A stretch of DNA of 64,000 nt from Epiperipatus broadwayi (Eukaryota > Onychophora > Udeonychophora > Euonychophora > Peripatidae): contig JAQFVV010012510.1 in NCBI GenBank assembly GCA_028023455.1, positions 2,029,420 to 2,093,419 on the forward strand, read 5' to 3'. The position numbers and the translations under genes are program-made. The notes below the pieces were generated by a model. It made no database searches. It was given only the letters and a program-made list of their open reading frames with translations, and was not told where the DNA came from. Of the stretch, positions 12,432 to 25,560 are shown piece after piece. Position 1 is the first letter of the stretch. Each line of letters starts with the position of its first letter.

Positions 12432-13094
12432 TTACATCTAAAAATTGTAAAAGTAGTAGATATTAAGTTAATAATTATGATGAATTTGATACCAAGAAGT
12501 CACTTGTTCATTTCCAAAAACTTATAGCAAGTCACCCATTCAATTATAGTTCTTTATTTCATTCTTCTATTAAGTCATTATAAATTAGAGCTGATTTTTT
12601 GGACATACTCCTTAAGCAAACTTCAACTATTTGATATATGTTTATTTTAAAAAAATTACCCTGTCTTCAGATTTGTTCATATTACCTTTACTGATGCTGT
12701 AATTATATTTTTATCAATTAATCCATTAAGGCTAAATACCTCTCAAGATTTTGTAGAACTATTAATGTTTTAAGCCAGCAATTCTAAGCTTTTTTGGATT
12801 TATGAGGAGCAAATGGATTCTTAATTAAGGTTGTCTAAACATGCATTCATTTGCCAAATTAAATTTCTTTTCCCAAATTTAATTTTTCCCTAAATCATTG
12901 AATAATAAGTATATAAAGACTGTATAGAGAAAAGCTTTCATAAAGTCCATTTTTTTTAAAACAGTTTATGCTTTGCTGATTTTCGACTATTACAAGTCAT
13001 AGACATAGCCTTTCTTTATATGGCCTTCATGCATTTATGATTACCCTAGTCTGAGTTAAAGTCTCTAATAACTTATGTATAATTAAAATTATCA
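12432..13094. other. Spacer without recognisable genes
   Basis: AT-rich filler between the L2 solo LTR and a foldback repeat. No features seen. Confidence 0.55.
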
Positions 13095-13330
13095 AAACAT
13101 CATGTGACCACCATTTCATATGCTTACACAGGCTGTTAATAACAGTAGCAAACTCTGAATACAGTAATGCCACCAAGTGCAGGTCTTTGTAATCAATGAA
13201 TGCAAAAAGTTTTTTATGCACAAATCTTTTTGCATCTATTGATTATGAAGGCTTGCATATAAACATTCTTGCATCCATTGATTATGAAGGCTTGCACTTG
13301 GTGGCACTACTGTATGGAGAGTTTTTAAAG
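13095..13330. repeat. Foldback repeat, family F1, copy 1
   Basis: Left part (ACATCATGTGACCACCATTT, then the CAGTAATGCCACC and AATCAATGAATGC blocks) and right part (GCATCTATTGATTATGAAGGC, then GGTGGCACTACTGTATGGAGAG) are inverted copies of each other. The right half contains a partial internal duplication (CATCCATTGATTATGAAGGCTTGCA twice, 13231-13300). No hammerhead-like core is retained in this copy. Non-coding. Confidence 0.7.
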
Positions 13331-13674
13331 ATTAAAATTAACTACTTCCAACTTGTCAAACCACATTCTATCATTGTTTTGCCAATGAAGCCATGGACTT
13401 TGTGCACTTTACATAAGCATACTGCATACTTGGTACAAAAAGACTAAAGAATTGAATCATAGTTTTTAAAACATGTAGTTAACATATCATGAAAATACAT
13501 AATTTGACTGTCACAGTTGGAGCAGCCATTGCAATGGTATGAGAAATTTAAAGTAAATTAAAACTATATCAACCTAAGTGACTAAAAACAGTAACACAAA
13601 CACACAAATAGGTAAAAAAAAGTTTTGAAAAAAGAGAAACAAACCTAGCATTTAATCAGCCAACATATTCCATG

Positions 13675-13680
<6 letters not shown>
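13331..13680. other. Spacer without recognisable genes
   Basis: AT-rich sequence with no supported feature, ending at the CT/AT microsatellite. Confidence 0.5.

Positions 13681-13716
<36 letters not shown>
13676..13716. repeat. (CT)n(AT)n microsatellite
   Basis: A short CT run followed by an AT run that abuts the first base of the L2 element. It probably was the AT-rich target of that insertion. Confidence 0.85.
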
Positions 13717-13719
<3 letters not shown>

Positions 13720-13744
13720 AACGATATATAAATATGTCGTTACA
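13717..13744 (+). promoter_or_regulatory. Terminal hairpin of the L2 LTR
   Basis: The first 8 bases of the LTR, TGTAACGA, are perfectly complementary to bases 21-28, TCGTTACA, leaving an AT-rich 12-nt loop. The structure is kept at 16369-16396, 12400-12427 and, with one changed terminal pair, 20550-20577. The 3' arm also repeats the terminal TCGTTA(C/T)A expected at the LTR 3' end. Confidence 0.7.
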
Positions 13745-15170
13745 TTTATTTAAAATAAAAACTTAAAAGTTCGCAAATAAAAGGAAAAACCTAAACGCTA
13801 AAATTAAAATGTTTATTAAACATATATATATTCGCACGGATGCTAAACTTTAAAAATATTTTTTTCATAAACAAGAAAAAAAAAAGTATTTGAACGTATT
13901 TTTTTAAATAAAAAAATACAAGATTGAAATATAAAAATATTTTAATAAAAAAATAACGTAAGTTAAAATAAAAACAGGTATTAATTAATTCCTGTAATCT
14001 GTAAATGGAAATGATTGTTTATTAATTATCTAAAAGCTGTTTAATTAAAAAGTCAGATGAAAAGTTAGATAAGAGAAGAAAGAGATTTTAGCTTGACCAA
14101 TGGAAGCAAATAAAGGCCCGGACCATAACGAAAAAACAGAACAGTGACGTTTTTGTTCATGGAATCCATAGGAGGACTATAAAAAGAAAAAATATTGAGT
14201 TCCAGTCAGTTTTTCCAACTTGATTTGATGACAACGGTAAGACGCACTTGCCGTTCTCTCTCATTTTTTTGTTTGTTTAAAAAAAAAATGAAAAGACTGT
14301 GATACCAGAATGGAACCAGCTAATGCTACCTCCAGAACATTTTCTTCCAATGGAGACGCCGTGGAATTGCCAACAGGAACCTGGACTCTTATACTGTAAG
14401 CTATATTGACATGAACTCTAAATTTAAAAAAATAACTAAGAACTTTCGTTCAAGCTTATGAACTTCTATCTGACTTTTAAGTTTTTAAATCAAATTAATA
14501 ATGTTTAATTTTATATGTGTCCCGATTGATAAACATCATTTCCATTTTTTTTTTCCTTATTGTAAAGATTATTTAAATGTATGAAATTTAAGTTGTTTAT
14601 AGACGCTTGCATGGATTCGTTTGCGGTTAATTATATTTTGGTTTTCATATTTGATCAAAATATATAGACATTCGATAAATAATGATACCTTACGGTGAGT
14701 ATCTAAAATGTATTTATTCGGATGTCTTTTAAGTTATTGGTGACAACGCAAGTATATTATGGTGAATACTATTGGGTTACTTATGAGTTTCCCTCTGTGA
14801 TTGTCGGTATCAATAATTTTGTATTTTGATCGTTTATGTTTATTTTGAAATGTTTTTGACCGTGGAATCTATGTGATCGATCTATACCCAACATTTTGAA
14901 ACAAATCTGCGCGAACGTATTTAAATGTTAAAATTAAGTCAGGCGTGAATGGCTATATAGTTTTGTAAAGTTGTATTAAGGGAGGGTAATCTTAGGTTAT
15001 TCATTTCGTAGTTGAATTGGTTCAATGGATTGGATATATTTGTGTAATTAGTAGATGTAGTATGAGGTCCGCTACGGGCAGGATTATAGATATACGCCAC
15101 ACACCCTCTGTTTGCCTATGGATGGGTTTGTAGGTCGGCAGAAGACCGCAGTCCATTCCTATGGAGTTTT

Positions 15171-15434
15171 TTGTTTATTGATCTACTTGCCAACAGATGT
15201 CACAGTCCTGTTGGTGGAGAGTCAATGTCTTCTCTATTTCTACTTATTGTTCAGATGTACATTCCTGACAATATAGTATTTTGTGTTGTCGTATCATGCT
15301 ACATTGAATACATGAATGTATCAGATGGATTGGCGCCAGTTGATTGTGAAATTTGTTGCCTAAGGTTAAATCAGGGAAGAATATTTTCCTTTCAAATGCA
15401 GACCTATGTAGTCCATTCATACTCGACCCTCTAA
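15171..15434 (+). other. Recurrent 87-codon reading frame inside the L2 LTR
   Basis: A cysteine-containing frame (start MFIDLLANRCH, end QTYVVHSYSTL) present at the same place and length at 17827-18090 and, diverged, on the minus strand at 10968-10705. In the inverted copy near 19287-18838 it is frameshifted into a different 149-codon frame. The differences between copies are mostly amino-acid changing, which argues against selection. No family resemblance and no known role. Probably fortuitous. Confidence 0.2.
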
Positions 15435-15817
15435 ATAAATAGTAAACTCATTATTTGCAATCTACTTAAATTTAGAATTAAAGATCAATATAAAATTATA
15501 AACGTTAAATTTATTCCTCAAAATTTAAATATTATTTTATATGTGCGTAAATAAATATTTTTATGTGTTAATTTCTGGCAGTGGCTTTTATTCTTTTATA
15601 TTTAAGATATAAAATTTATAGATTTTTATCTCTGCGTCTCCGCTGAGCTAGTGACTTGGGCTAACGGTCGGAATATTTAAAGAAAGTGGAATCTTAACAG
15701 CGCGTATCTGCCTACTTTATAAATTTTTCTAGGCTCAAATGCCTAGATGGCGCCCTTGTAGTGCAGATATTGTTTTTGCGGTTAGATTCGATCTTCACTT
15801 TCATTCCGATTGGTACA

Positions 15818-16368
15818 AACTGGCTACCCAACTTGGGCCGATCTTTAATAAACACGAGTGCCCTGAGAATTTTAAAAGTGAATCATGCCCGTAAATTTTT
15901 TTTCTGAAATAGTATAAATAGATTTGTTGTATTGACGTGGAGTTACACTTTGAAATTTTGTCTTAAAGGTACTGCCAGTAAGAAAAATTGCGCATATGTA
16001 GAGAGAAATACGAGGAATAAAAAGTAATAAATAAAACGTAATTAATAAATATAAATCATAATTTTTTTTTAAAAAAAAAAGTCTTGTTTAAAATCTAATC
16101 GTTTAACTTGCCTAAATAATACTTAAAAGTTGAAGAAAAGAAACTTGGAAGGGAGGGGGCAGAAATTTAGCTGGTAATAAGGAATCAACAGTCAACATTT
16201 TTTTTTTAATCATTATATTTGTGTGTAATTAGTTTTGTCTTGTAAAAAAAAAGTTTTGTCCTTTTGAAATTTTCATATATAATCAATTTGTGTAACGTAA
16301 TTACTAACACTAAGTAAATTCTTTTTTTTTTTTTTAATGTTTTTGTTTTTTGAGGAAGTTTACTGATA
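15818..16368 (+). mobile_element. L2 interior, 551 bp, non-coding
   Basis: Starts AAC, then the primer-binding site, and contains several homopolymer A and T runs. A short purine run, GAGGAAG, lies 12 bases before the 3' LTR and may be a weak polypurine tract. No gag or pol motif in any frame. Confidence 0.75.
15821..15838 (+). other. L2 primer-binding site, tRNA-Lys-like
   Basis: TGGCTACCCAACTTGGGC begins 3 nt after the LTR end. It resembles TGGCGCCCAACGTGGGGC, the tRNA-Lys(1,2) complement, with a small insertion and two substitutions. Position and start TGG are as expected for a plus-strand element. Confidence 0.6.
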
Positions 16369-18473
16369 TGTAACGATATATAAATATGTCGTTACATTTA
16401 TTTAAAATAAAAACTTAAAAGTTCGCAAATAAAAGGAAAAAACTAAACGCTAAAATTAAAATGTTTGTTAAACATATATATATTCGCACGGATGCTAAAC
16501 TTTAAAAATATTTTTTTCATAAACAAGAAAAAAAAAGTATTTGAACGTATTTTTTTAAATAAAAAAATACAAGATTGAAATATAAAAATATTTTAATAAA
16601 AAAATAACGTAAGTTAAAATAAAAACAGGTATTAATTAATTCCTGTAATCTGTAAATGGAAATGATTGTTTATTAATTATCTAAAAGCTGTTTAATTAAA
16701 AAGTCAGATGAAAAGTTAGATAAGAGAAGAAAGAGATTTTAGCTTGACCAATGGAAGCAAATAAAGGCCCGGACCATAACGAAAAAACAGAACAGTGACG
16801 TTTTTGTTCATGGAATCCATAGGAGGACTATAAAAAGAAAAAATATTGAGTTCCAGTCAGTTTTTTCCAACTTGATTTGATGACAACGGTAAGACGCACT
16901 TGCCGTTCTCTCTCATTTTTTTGTTTGTTTAAAAAAAAAAAAAAATGAAAAGACTGTGATACCAGAATGGAACCAGCTAATGCTACCTCCAGAACATTTT
17001 CTTCCAATGGAGACGCCGTGGGAATTGCCAACAGGAACCTGGACTCTTATACTGTAAGCTATATTGACATGAACTCTAAATTTAAAAAAATAACTAAGAA
17101 CTTTCGTTCAAGCTTATGAACTTCTATCTGACTTTTAAGTTTTTAAATCAAATTAATAATGTTTAATTTTATATGTGTCCCGATTGATAAACATCATTTC
17201 CATTTTTTTTCCTTATTGTAAAGATTATTTAAATGTATGAAATTTAAGTTGTTTATAGACGCTTGCATGGATTCGTTTGCGGTTAATTATATTTTGGTTT
17301 TCATATTTGATCAAAATATATAGACATTCGATAAATAATGATACCTTATGGTGAGTATCTAAAATGTATTTATTCGGATGTCTTTTAAGTTATTGGTGAC
17401 AACGCAAGTATCTTATGGTGAATACTATTGGGTTACTTATAAGTTTCCCTCTGCGATTGTCGGTATCAATAATTTTGTATTTTGATCGTTTATGTTTATT
17501 TTGAAATGTTTTTGACCGTGGAATCTATGTGATCGATCTATACCCAACATTTTTAAACAAATCTGTGCGAACGTATTTAAATGTTAAAATTAAGTCGGGC
17601 GTGAATGGCTATATAGTTTTGTAAAGTTGTATTAAGGGAGGGTAATCTTAGGTTATTCATTTCGTAGTTGAATTGGTTCAATGGATTGGATATATTTGTG
17701 TAATTAGTAGATGTAGTATGAGGTCCGCTACGGGCAGGATTATAGATATACGCCACACACCCTCTGTTTGCCTATGGATGGGTTTGTAAGTCGGCAGAAG
17801 ACCGCAGTCCATTCCTATGGAGTTTTTTGTTTATTGATCTACTTGCCAACAGATGTCACATTCCTGTTGGTGGAGAGTCAATGTCTTCTCTATTTCTACT
17901 TATTGTTCAGATGTACATTCCTGACAATATAGTATTTTGTGTTGTCGTATCATGCTACATTGAATACATGAATGTATCAGATGGATTGGCGCCAGTTGAT
18001 TGCGAAATTTGTTGCCTAAGGTTAAATCAGGGAAGAATATTTTCCTTTCAAATGCAGACCTATGTAGTCCATTCATACTCGACCCTCTAAATAAATAGTA
18101 AACTCATTATTTGCAATCTACTTAAATTTAGAATTAAAGATCAATATAAAATTATAAACGTTAAATTTATTCCTCAAAATTTAAATATTATTTTATATGT
18201 GCGTAAATAAATATTTTTATGTGTTAATTTCTGGCAGTGGCTTTTATTCTTTTATATTTAAGATATAAAATTTATAGATTTTTATCTCTGCGTCTCCGCT
18301 GAGCTAGTGACTTGGGCTAACGGTCGGAATATTTAAAGAAAGTGGAATCTTAACAGCGCGTATCTGCCTACTTTATAAATTTTTCTAGGCTCAAATGCCT
18401 AGATGGCGCCCTTGTAGTGCAGATATTGTTTTTGCGGTTAGATTCGATCTTCACTTTCATTCCGATTGGTACA
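16369..18473 (+). repeat. L2 3' LTR
   Basis: Partner of 13717-15817, ending TTGGTACA followed at once by an AT run. It is separated by only 14 bp from an inverted L2 LTR, so the two form arms of a palindrome over 4 kb long. Confidence 0.9.
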
Positions 18474-18487
18474 ATATATATATATAT

Positions 18488-20577
18488 TATAACGATCGAA
18501 ATGAAAGTGAAGATCGAATCTAACCGCAAAAACAATATCTGCAACTACCAGGGCGCCATCTAGGCATTTGAGCCTAGAAAAATTTATAAAGTAGGCAGAT
18601 ACGCGCTGTTAAGATTCCACTTTATTTAAATATTCCGATCGTTAGCCCAAGTCACTAGCTCAGCGGAGACGCAGAGATAAAAATCTATAAATTTTATATC
18701 TTAAATATAAAAGAATAAAAGCCACTGCCAGAAATTAACACATAAAAATATTTATTTACGCACATATAAAATAACATTTAAATTTTGAGGAATAAGTTTA
18801 ACATTTTAGATTTTTATATTAACTTTTAATTTTACATTTAACTAAGTTTCAATGAGTTTAATATTTTATTTAGATAGTCAAGTATGAATAGACTACATAG
18901 ATCTGCATTTGAAAAGAAAATATTCTTCCCTGATTTAACCTTAGGCAACAAATTTCGCAACCAAACTGGCGCCAATCCATCTGATACATTCATGTATTCA
19001 ATGTAGCATGATACGACAACACAAAATACTATACTGTCAGGAAATGTACATCTGAACAATAAGTAGAAATAGAGAAGACATTGACTCTCCACCAACAGGA
19101 ATGTGACATCTGTTGGCAAGTAGAACAATAAACAAAAAACTCCATAGGAATGGACTGCGGTCTTCTGCCGACTTACAAACCCATCCATAGGCAAACAGAG
19201 GGTGTGGCGTATATCTATAATCCTGCCCGTAGCGGACCTCATACTACATCTACTAATTACACAAATATATCCAATCCATTGAACCAATTCAACTACGAAA
19301 TGAATAACCTAAGATTACCCTCCCTTAATATAACTTTACAAAACTATATAGCCATTCACGCCTGACTTAAATTTAACATTTAAATACGTTCGCACAAATG
19401 CATTTTATAAAATTTGTTTTAAAATGTTGAGTACAGATCAGCTGCACAGATTCCACGGTCAAAAACATTCCAAATTAAACATAACCGATCAAAATACAAA
19501 GTCATCGATAAACGTCACTTGCATAGGGAATATACAAATCCCATTAGCATTCATCGTAAGATGCTTGCAGTGATATCGTTGACATATATTCTAATCGAAT
19601 GTGAAAACCACAACATTATCAACCGCTAACGAATCTATGCAACGTCTATACCCAACCTAAATTTCATCATTTAAAATTTAAACAATAAACAATTTATACA
19701 ATAAGAAAAAAAAAATGGAAATGATTTTTATCAATCGGAAAACATATAAAATTAAACATTATTAATTTGATTTAAAAACTTACAAAAGTCAGATAAGAGT
19801 CCGTTTTAACATTTAAGTTGGCTTGTTTATTAATTTGAAAACTTGACGAAAGTTCTTAATTGATTTTAATAATTGTTCATTTCATATAGCTTATGGTAGA
19901 AGAGTCCATGTTCCCATTGGCAATTCCCCCGGAGACTTTCCATTGGAAGACGGTCTGATATTTTGGAGGTAGCATTAGCTGGTTCTGTTCTGGTATCACA
20001 GTCTTTTCATTTTTTTTTAAAAAAAAGTGAGTGAGGACGACAAGTGCGTCTTGTCGTTCGACTCACCAAAATCAAGTTGGAAAACTGACTGGAACTCAAT
20101 ATTTTTCTTTTTATAATCCTCCTATGGATTCCATGAACAAAAACGTCACTGTTCTATTTTTTTTCGTTATGGTCCGGGCCTTTATTTGCTTCCATTGGTC
20201 AAGCTAAAATCTCTTTCTTCTCTTATCTAACTTTTCATCTGACTTTTTAATTAAACAGCTTTTAGATAATTAATAAACAATCATTTCCATTTATAGATTA
20301 CAGGAATTAATTAATACCTGTTTTTATTTTAACTTACGTTATTTTTTTATTAAAATATTTTTATATTTCAATCTTGTATTTTTTTATTAAAAAAAATACG
20401 TTCAAATACTTTTTTTTTTGTTTATGAAAAAAAATATTTTTAAAGTTTAGCATCTGTGCGAATATATATATGTTTAACAAACATTTTAATTTTAGCGTTT
20501 AGTTTTTTTCCTTTTATTTGCGAACTTTTAAGTTTTTATTTTAAATTAATGTAACGACATATTTATATATCGTTATA
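18488..20577 (-). mobile_element. Solo LTR, family L2 (inverted copy)
   Basis: Reverse-orientation L2 LTR bounded by AT runs on both sides, with ATAT adjacent to each end. The terminal dinucleotides have changed (TATAACGA at the plus-strand left end and TCGTTATA at the right end), consistent with an older solo LTR. The region around 19020-19290 carries indels relative to the other copies that disrupt the recurrent 87-codon frame. Confidence 0.82.
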
Positions 20578-20639
20578 ATATATATATATGTTTTATATAT
20601 ATTAGTTGGAAACTGCTAAATGGGTATTTGCACTTATAT

Positions 20640-22256
<1,617 letters not shown>

Positions 22257-22430
22257 ACTGGGGAATGTAAAATTAAGTAGCTAACAAGTTTCTCTTGGTA
22301 TAATTTCTGAGAGATTCATGACTTTGTTTAAGAAGAAGCTACAGCACATCACATTAATAAAAATGTATTATTGAAATAAATGCACTGTATTTATATTAAC
22401 GAATATACTATTAAAACTAAACAGCTCTAA
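22257..22430 (+). mobile_element. LINE 3' untranslated region
   Basis: About 105 bp after the stop (22262-22365) contains CAAGTTTCTCTTGG, CTGAGAGATTCATGACTTTG and CACATCACATTA. The same stretch, reverse-complemented, reappears at 28655-28745 inside a DNA transposon. This identifies it as the conserved tail of this LINE family. Confidence 0.65.
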
Positions 22431-22491
22431 CATGTTACAACTATTAAAAATTGATTAACATTGATATTAGTTTATAGACATACATTTATAT

Positions 22492-22591
22492 TTCATATGT
22501 CATAGCATCGGCCGGGACGCGAACCCACAACCGTCTACAACCAACTACTTGCTTGCATGGCGGCTGCGATACCTCTCGGCTAACAACGCAA
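22492..22591 (-). mobile_element. tRNA-derived SINE, copy 1
   Basis: On the minus strand it begins GCGTTGTTAGCCGAGAGGTA, has a T-arm GGGTTCGCGTCCC, and ends GGCCGATGCTATGACATATGAAA. The 5' GCGTTGT and 3' CCGATGC ends can pair as an acceptor stem. It belongs to the longer-armed subfamily represented by the intact copy at 55992-56104. RNA polymerase III A- and B-box-like blocks are visible. Confidence 0.82.
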
Positions 22592-22599
22592 TACTACTT

Positions 22600-24685
22600 G
22601 AGATCAAAACTTATAGAAAGTATCAATAAAATAAAATTATATACAGTATGTATTAATTAAATGGAGCCGCTTTTTAAAAGCTTTTCTTTTTTTGAAAATG
22701 TTCCATTTCTTTAAAATAAAAGAAAAGAAAAACTCAGTCAGTTAACAATAGATCAGATAACAATTGAATTCATTTTAAAGGTTTCAAAAAATTGAAAAGT
22801 AGAAAATTAATCCTTTTACAATTAAACCGTGCTTGACATAAAGAATGTTTTTCTTTTTTTTTTTTTAAATAAAATCTTCCATAATTATTTATAAAGAAAT
22901 ATATGTTATATATCTTTACAAAGATAAGATTTTGGAATAAACTATTGAATTAATGTATAGTTTTAAATGTTTAATTTAAAATTAACGTTTAGTGTAATGC
23001 AAGAGACAAAGTGAACGTCACCCCAGCATTTCACTTTTGGTACTCCTATGATATATAACTTTCCAAAGTTAAATTAATAAGATTATTCTGTTTTAATAAA
23101 TACTATAACAAACCTTAGAAATCAAAACTGAGGATTACAGTATTAGAAACATTTATTTCAATACAATCAGATAAAAACAAATCCTCAAATAATGAGATAC
23201 AAATAATTTTCTTCTACTTAAGTTATCATTAAACAATTTTCTTCTACTTTTAATAATTCCAGATTAACGTCATAACTTTTAAATATCCATCCTACAAAAA
23301 AAAAAAGGGTACTTACGTATTATTCATAAGCCAGAAGTTTGTCCGACATTTTTGTTTTAATTATCCATTTTCAGGGGCCTTGAATAAATCTAGCAAACAA
23401 TGTGGGTGACTCCAAGCTGTCATATTTAATATTTCCTTTTATTTATTTTTGCATATGATTATAAAAGAATAAGAAATTAAACAAAAGCATGACGATTGTA
23501 ATTAAAATAAACATTGTTCCACAAACTTATATCTGTGATTTACTTTGAAATGTTCAAATCCATTAATTTCTCAGTTTTATAATCCTTTCAACAATCTGAG
23601 TCAATAGTAGATTCCTCAGCAACATTTTCTTTGATTGTGTCCATAAGAATAGGTACTATTCTACATGCAACAGTTACAATAAAGTACCCATGGTCTTTGC
23701 ACAAAAAGCCCTTAAAATATCCTATCCTGTTGTCCCCCCCCCCCATTGAAAAGGCTCAGTAAATGTAAAAAAAATTATGACAATGTCCAACGATGTGTAA
23801 ATGTTTGTAGCATTTATAATATACCTAAACAAAAAGGATTTGATCTTGTGAATAAAATTTACAAGAGATTTATTAATTTATAAAATTTAAGACAAATTTA
23901 TAATAGATTTAATATTTTTTAAAGTGAACAACTAATGCATGTTCAGTAAAATAATTTTGAAAAAAAAAATCATAAATAAATAATTAAAACAAACATGCTT
24001 TCAGCTTATGGATAATATAAAAGTACCAGCAAAAGATACTATTTTAATTGTGTTAGTTCACTTTGATAACTGAAGTACTTTGTGTAGCTTTGGTTTGATG
24101 ATGCAATTACATTTGCAATTCGATTGTGACTACTTGTAGTGTTCATTCCATGATTTTTGCATTCATTTAATGGCAAAAAGTTAAACTAAAATGTATATTA
24201 CCAGTATATAATATTAATTTAAACTATAATTCATAGATATCAATATAGTTCTATGAAAAATCAAGAAAATCAGAAAGATACATTTTATTATCTTTGATAG
24301 TATTCATTCATTGTTGCTTGTAACTTCAGCTTGTGTTAAAATCTTGAAATCAAATATTAAAGATTTCAAGCTTGTTTATTTTTGTAAAATTAAACAAAAT
24401 ATTTGTTTTTGGTGGTTATGATGTTTACATTCAGCTTTCATTTGAATATATTTGTTTGCTTTTTTTTAAAAAAATAAGTCAAGTAAAATGTAATAATATG
24501 ATGCAGAAAGTCATTATAAGCAAAAAAGAAATACATCTATAATGACCATAGCTTTTATTATTTGTCATTTTTATTGCAATTATAAAATGAAAATTTTAAG
24601 TTTTCAAGAAGTATATTTGTTCTTAAATGTATTCCTTAATGAAATATGTACTATAAATATAAAACAGATGCTTAATTATTTATTA
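22600..24685. other. Spacer without recognisable genes
   Basis: AT-rich sequence with homopolymer runs (for example a C run near 23736). No supported feature. Confidence 0.6.
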
Positions 24686-24687
24686 TT

Positions 24688-24850
24688 CAGGCAAAACTCT
24701 CCATGCAGTAGTGCCACTCAGTGCAAGCCAGAGTAATCAATGGATGGTAGAAGGCTTGTGCATAGAATCCCCATCTAGTGCCTACTCATACAATATCCCC
24801 AGACTAGTTTCTGATTTGTGGCCTTCATCAGAAACTAGTCTGGGGAAATG
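24688..24850 (-). repeat. Foldback repeat, family F1, copy 2 (fragment)
   Basis: Contains the F1 blocks GCAAAACTCTCCATGCAGTA, AGTAATCAATGGATG and TGTGGCCTTCATCAG. Its end forms a perfect 19-bp hairpin (24797-24815 with 24827-24845). Read on the minus strand it keeps CTGATGA (24831-24825) and GAAAC-TA-GTC, the hammerhead-like core described for this family, but lacks the normal upstream stem strand. Confidence 0.75.
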
Positions 24851-25470
24851 GTAATCATATGATATATATTATTTATTGAAAAATATTTTTTATTCTTGCA
24901 AAGTTGATATATCATTTTTAAAATTCCATTCCTTTTAAAAAATCATAACTTTAACAAACATTAGAAAATAGTAAATACTTAATGAGGAATAAAAATTTCT
25001 TTTTTAAAAATAAAAAGTGTAAAATGATTACCACATTACCACTAAAAGACTATTAGACTAGATAGGATATAAAGATTAAGAAACGATATGGCAAATTGAG
25101 CATAATATTTTCATAAAATTGTTTGAACTGAGTATTTTACTTTACTTTACTCATTGGAAAATCGTTTCAGCAATAATTCACTCTTCAGTTTACTCTTTTT
25201 CACTGTACTAAATATCTAGAGTAATATCATATTGGAAATGTGGAGAAGAGAGGCTACAGTTTGGAGAAGATGGATTAAACTTGGAGAGATTTTCATCCTG
25301 CAGTGGTTTGATAATAGTTCCTGATTATCATCATCATCATACTGAAATAAAATAAAAAAACATAGAGACTTCCTGAATTTCAAATTATTCAGTTGAAAAT
25401 ACTCTATTTAAGCTGAGACAATGATAGAAAGACAGATTTATGTTCACAAAAAGGGCTGACCATCTGCTGA
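24851..25470. other. Spacer without recognisable genes
   Basis: AT-rich sequence with a short TCA repeat near 25328. No supported feature. Confidence 0.55.
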
Positions 25471-25560
25471 TTCTTCTTCTTCTTCTTCTTCTTCTTTTTC
25501 TTTTTCTTCTTCTTCTTCTTCTTATTATTATTATTATTGTTGTTGTTATTATTATTATTA
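25471..25560. repeat. (TTC)n then (TTA)n compound microsatellite
   Basis: A TTC run changes to an ATT/GTT run. The Lys/Arg/Asn-rich reading frames across it are products of the repeat and not genes. Confidence 0.95.

Larger units (their letters stand above)
13717..15817 (+). repeat. L2 5' LTR
   Basis: A TG...CA repeat starting TGTAACGA and ending TTGGTACA. Nearly identical to 16369-18473. The first 28 bp (13717-13744) form a hairpin with perfectly complementary TGTAACGA and TCGTTACA arms. An 87-codon frame at 15171-15434 is shared with two other copies. Confidence 0.9.
13717..18473 (+). mobile_element. LTR retrotransposon, family L2, minimal interior
   Basis: Two 2.1-kb direct repeats (13717-15817 and 16369-18473) enclose only 551 bp. 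ATAT lies on both outer sides, although within an AT microsatellite the duplication cannot be delimited exactly. The inner edges (GATA and AACT) do not match each other, so the two copies are LTRs of one element rather than two solo LTRs. A tRNA-Lys-like primer-binding site 3 nt after the first LTR sets plus orientation. The interior has no coding frame at all. It must have been mobilised in trans. Confidence 0.85.

Noticed and set aside
13717-18473. Two independent solo LTRs instead of one L2 element
   Set aside because: The inner flanks do not match each other, the outer flanks do, and a primer-binding site lies directly after the first LTR.
18838-19287. 149-codon frame in the inverted L2 LTR
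   Set aside because: It arises through indels that fuse different frames of the LTR. Other copies do not have it, so it is not conserved.
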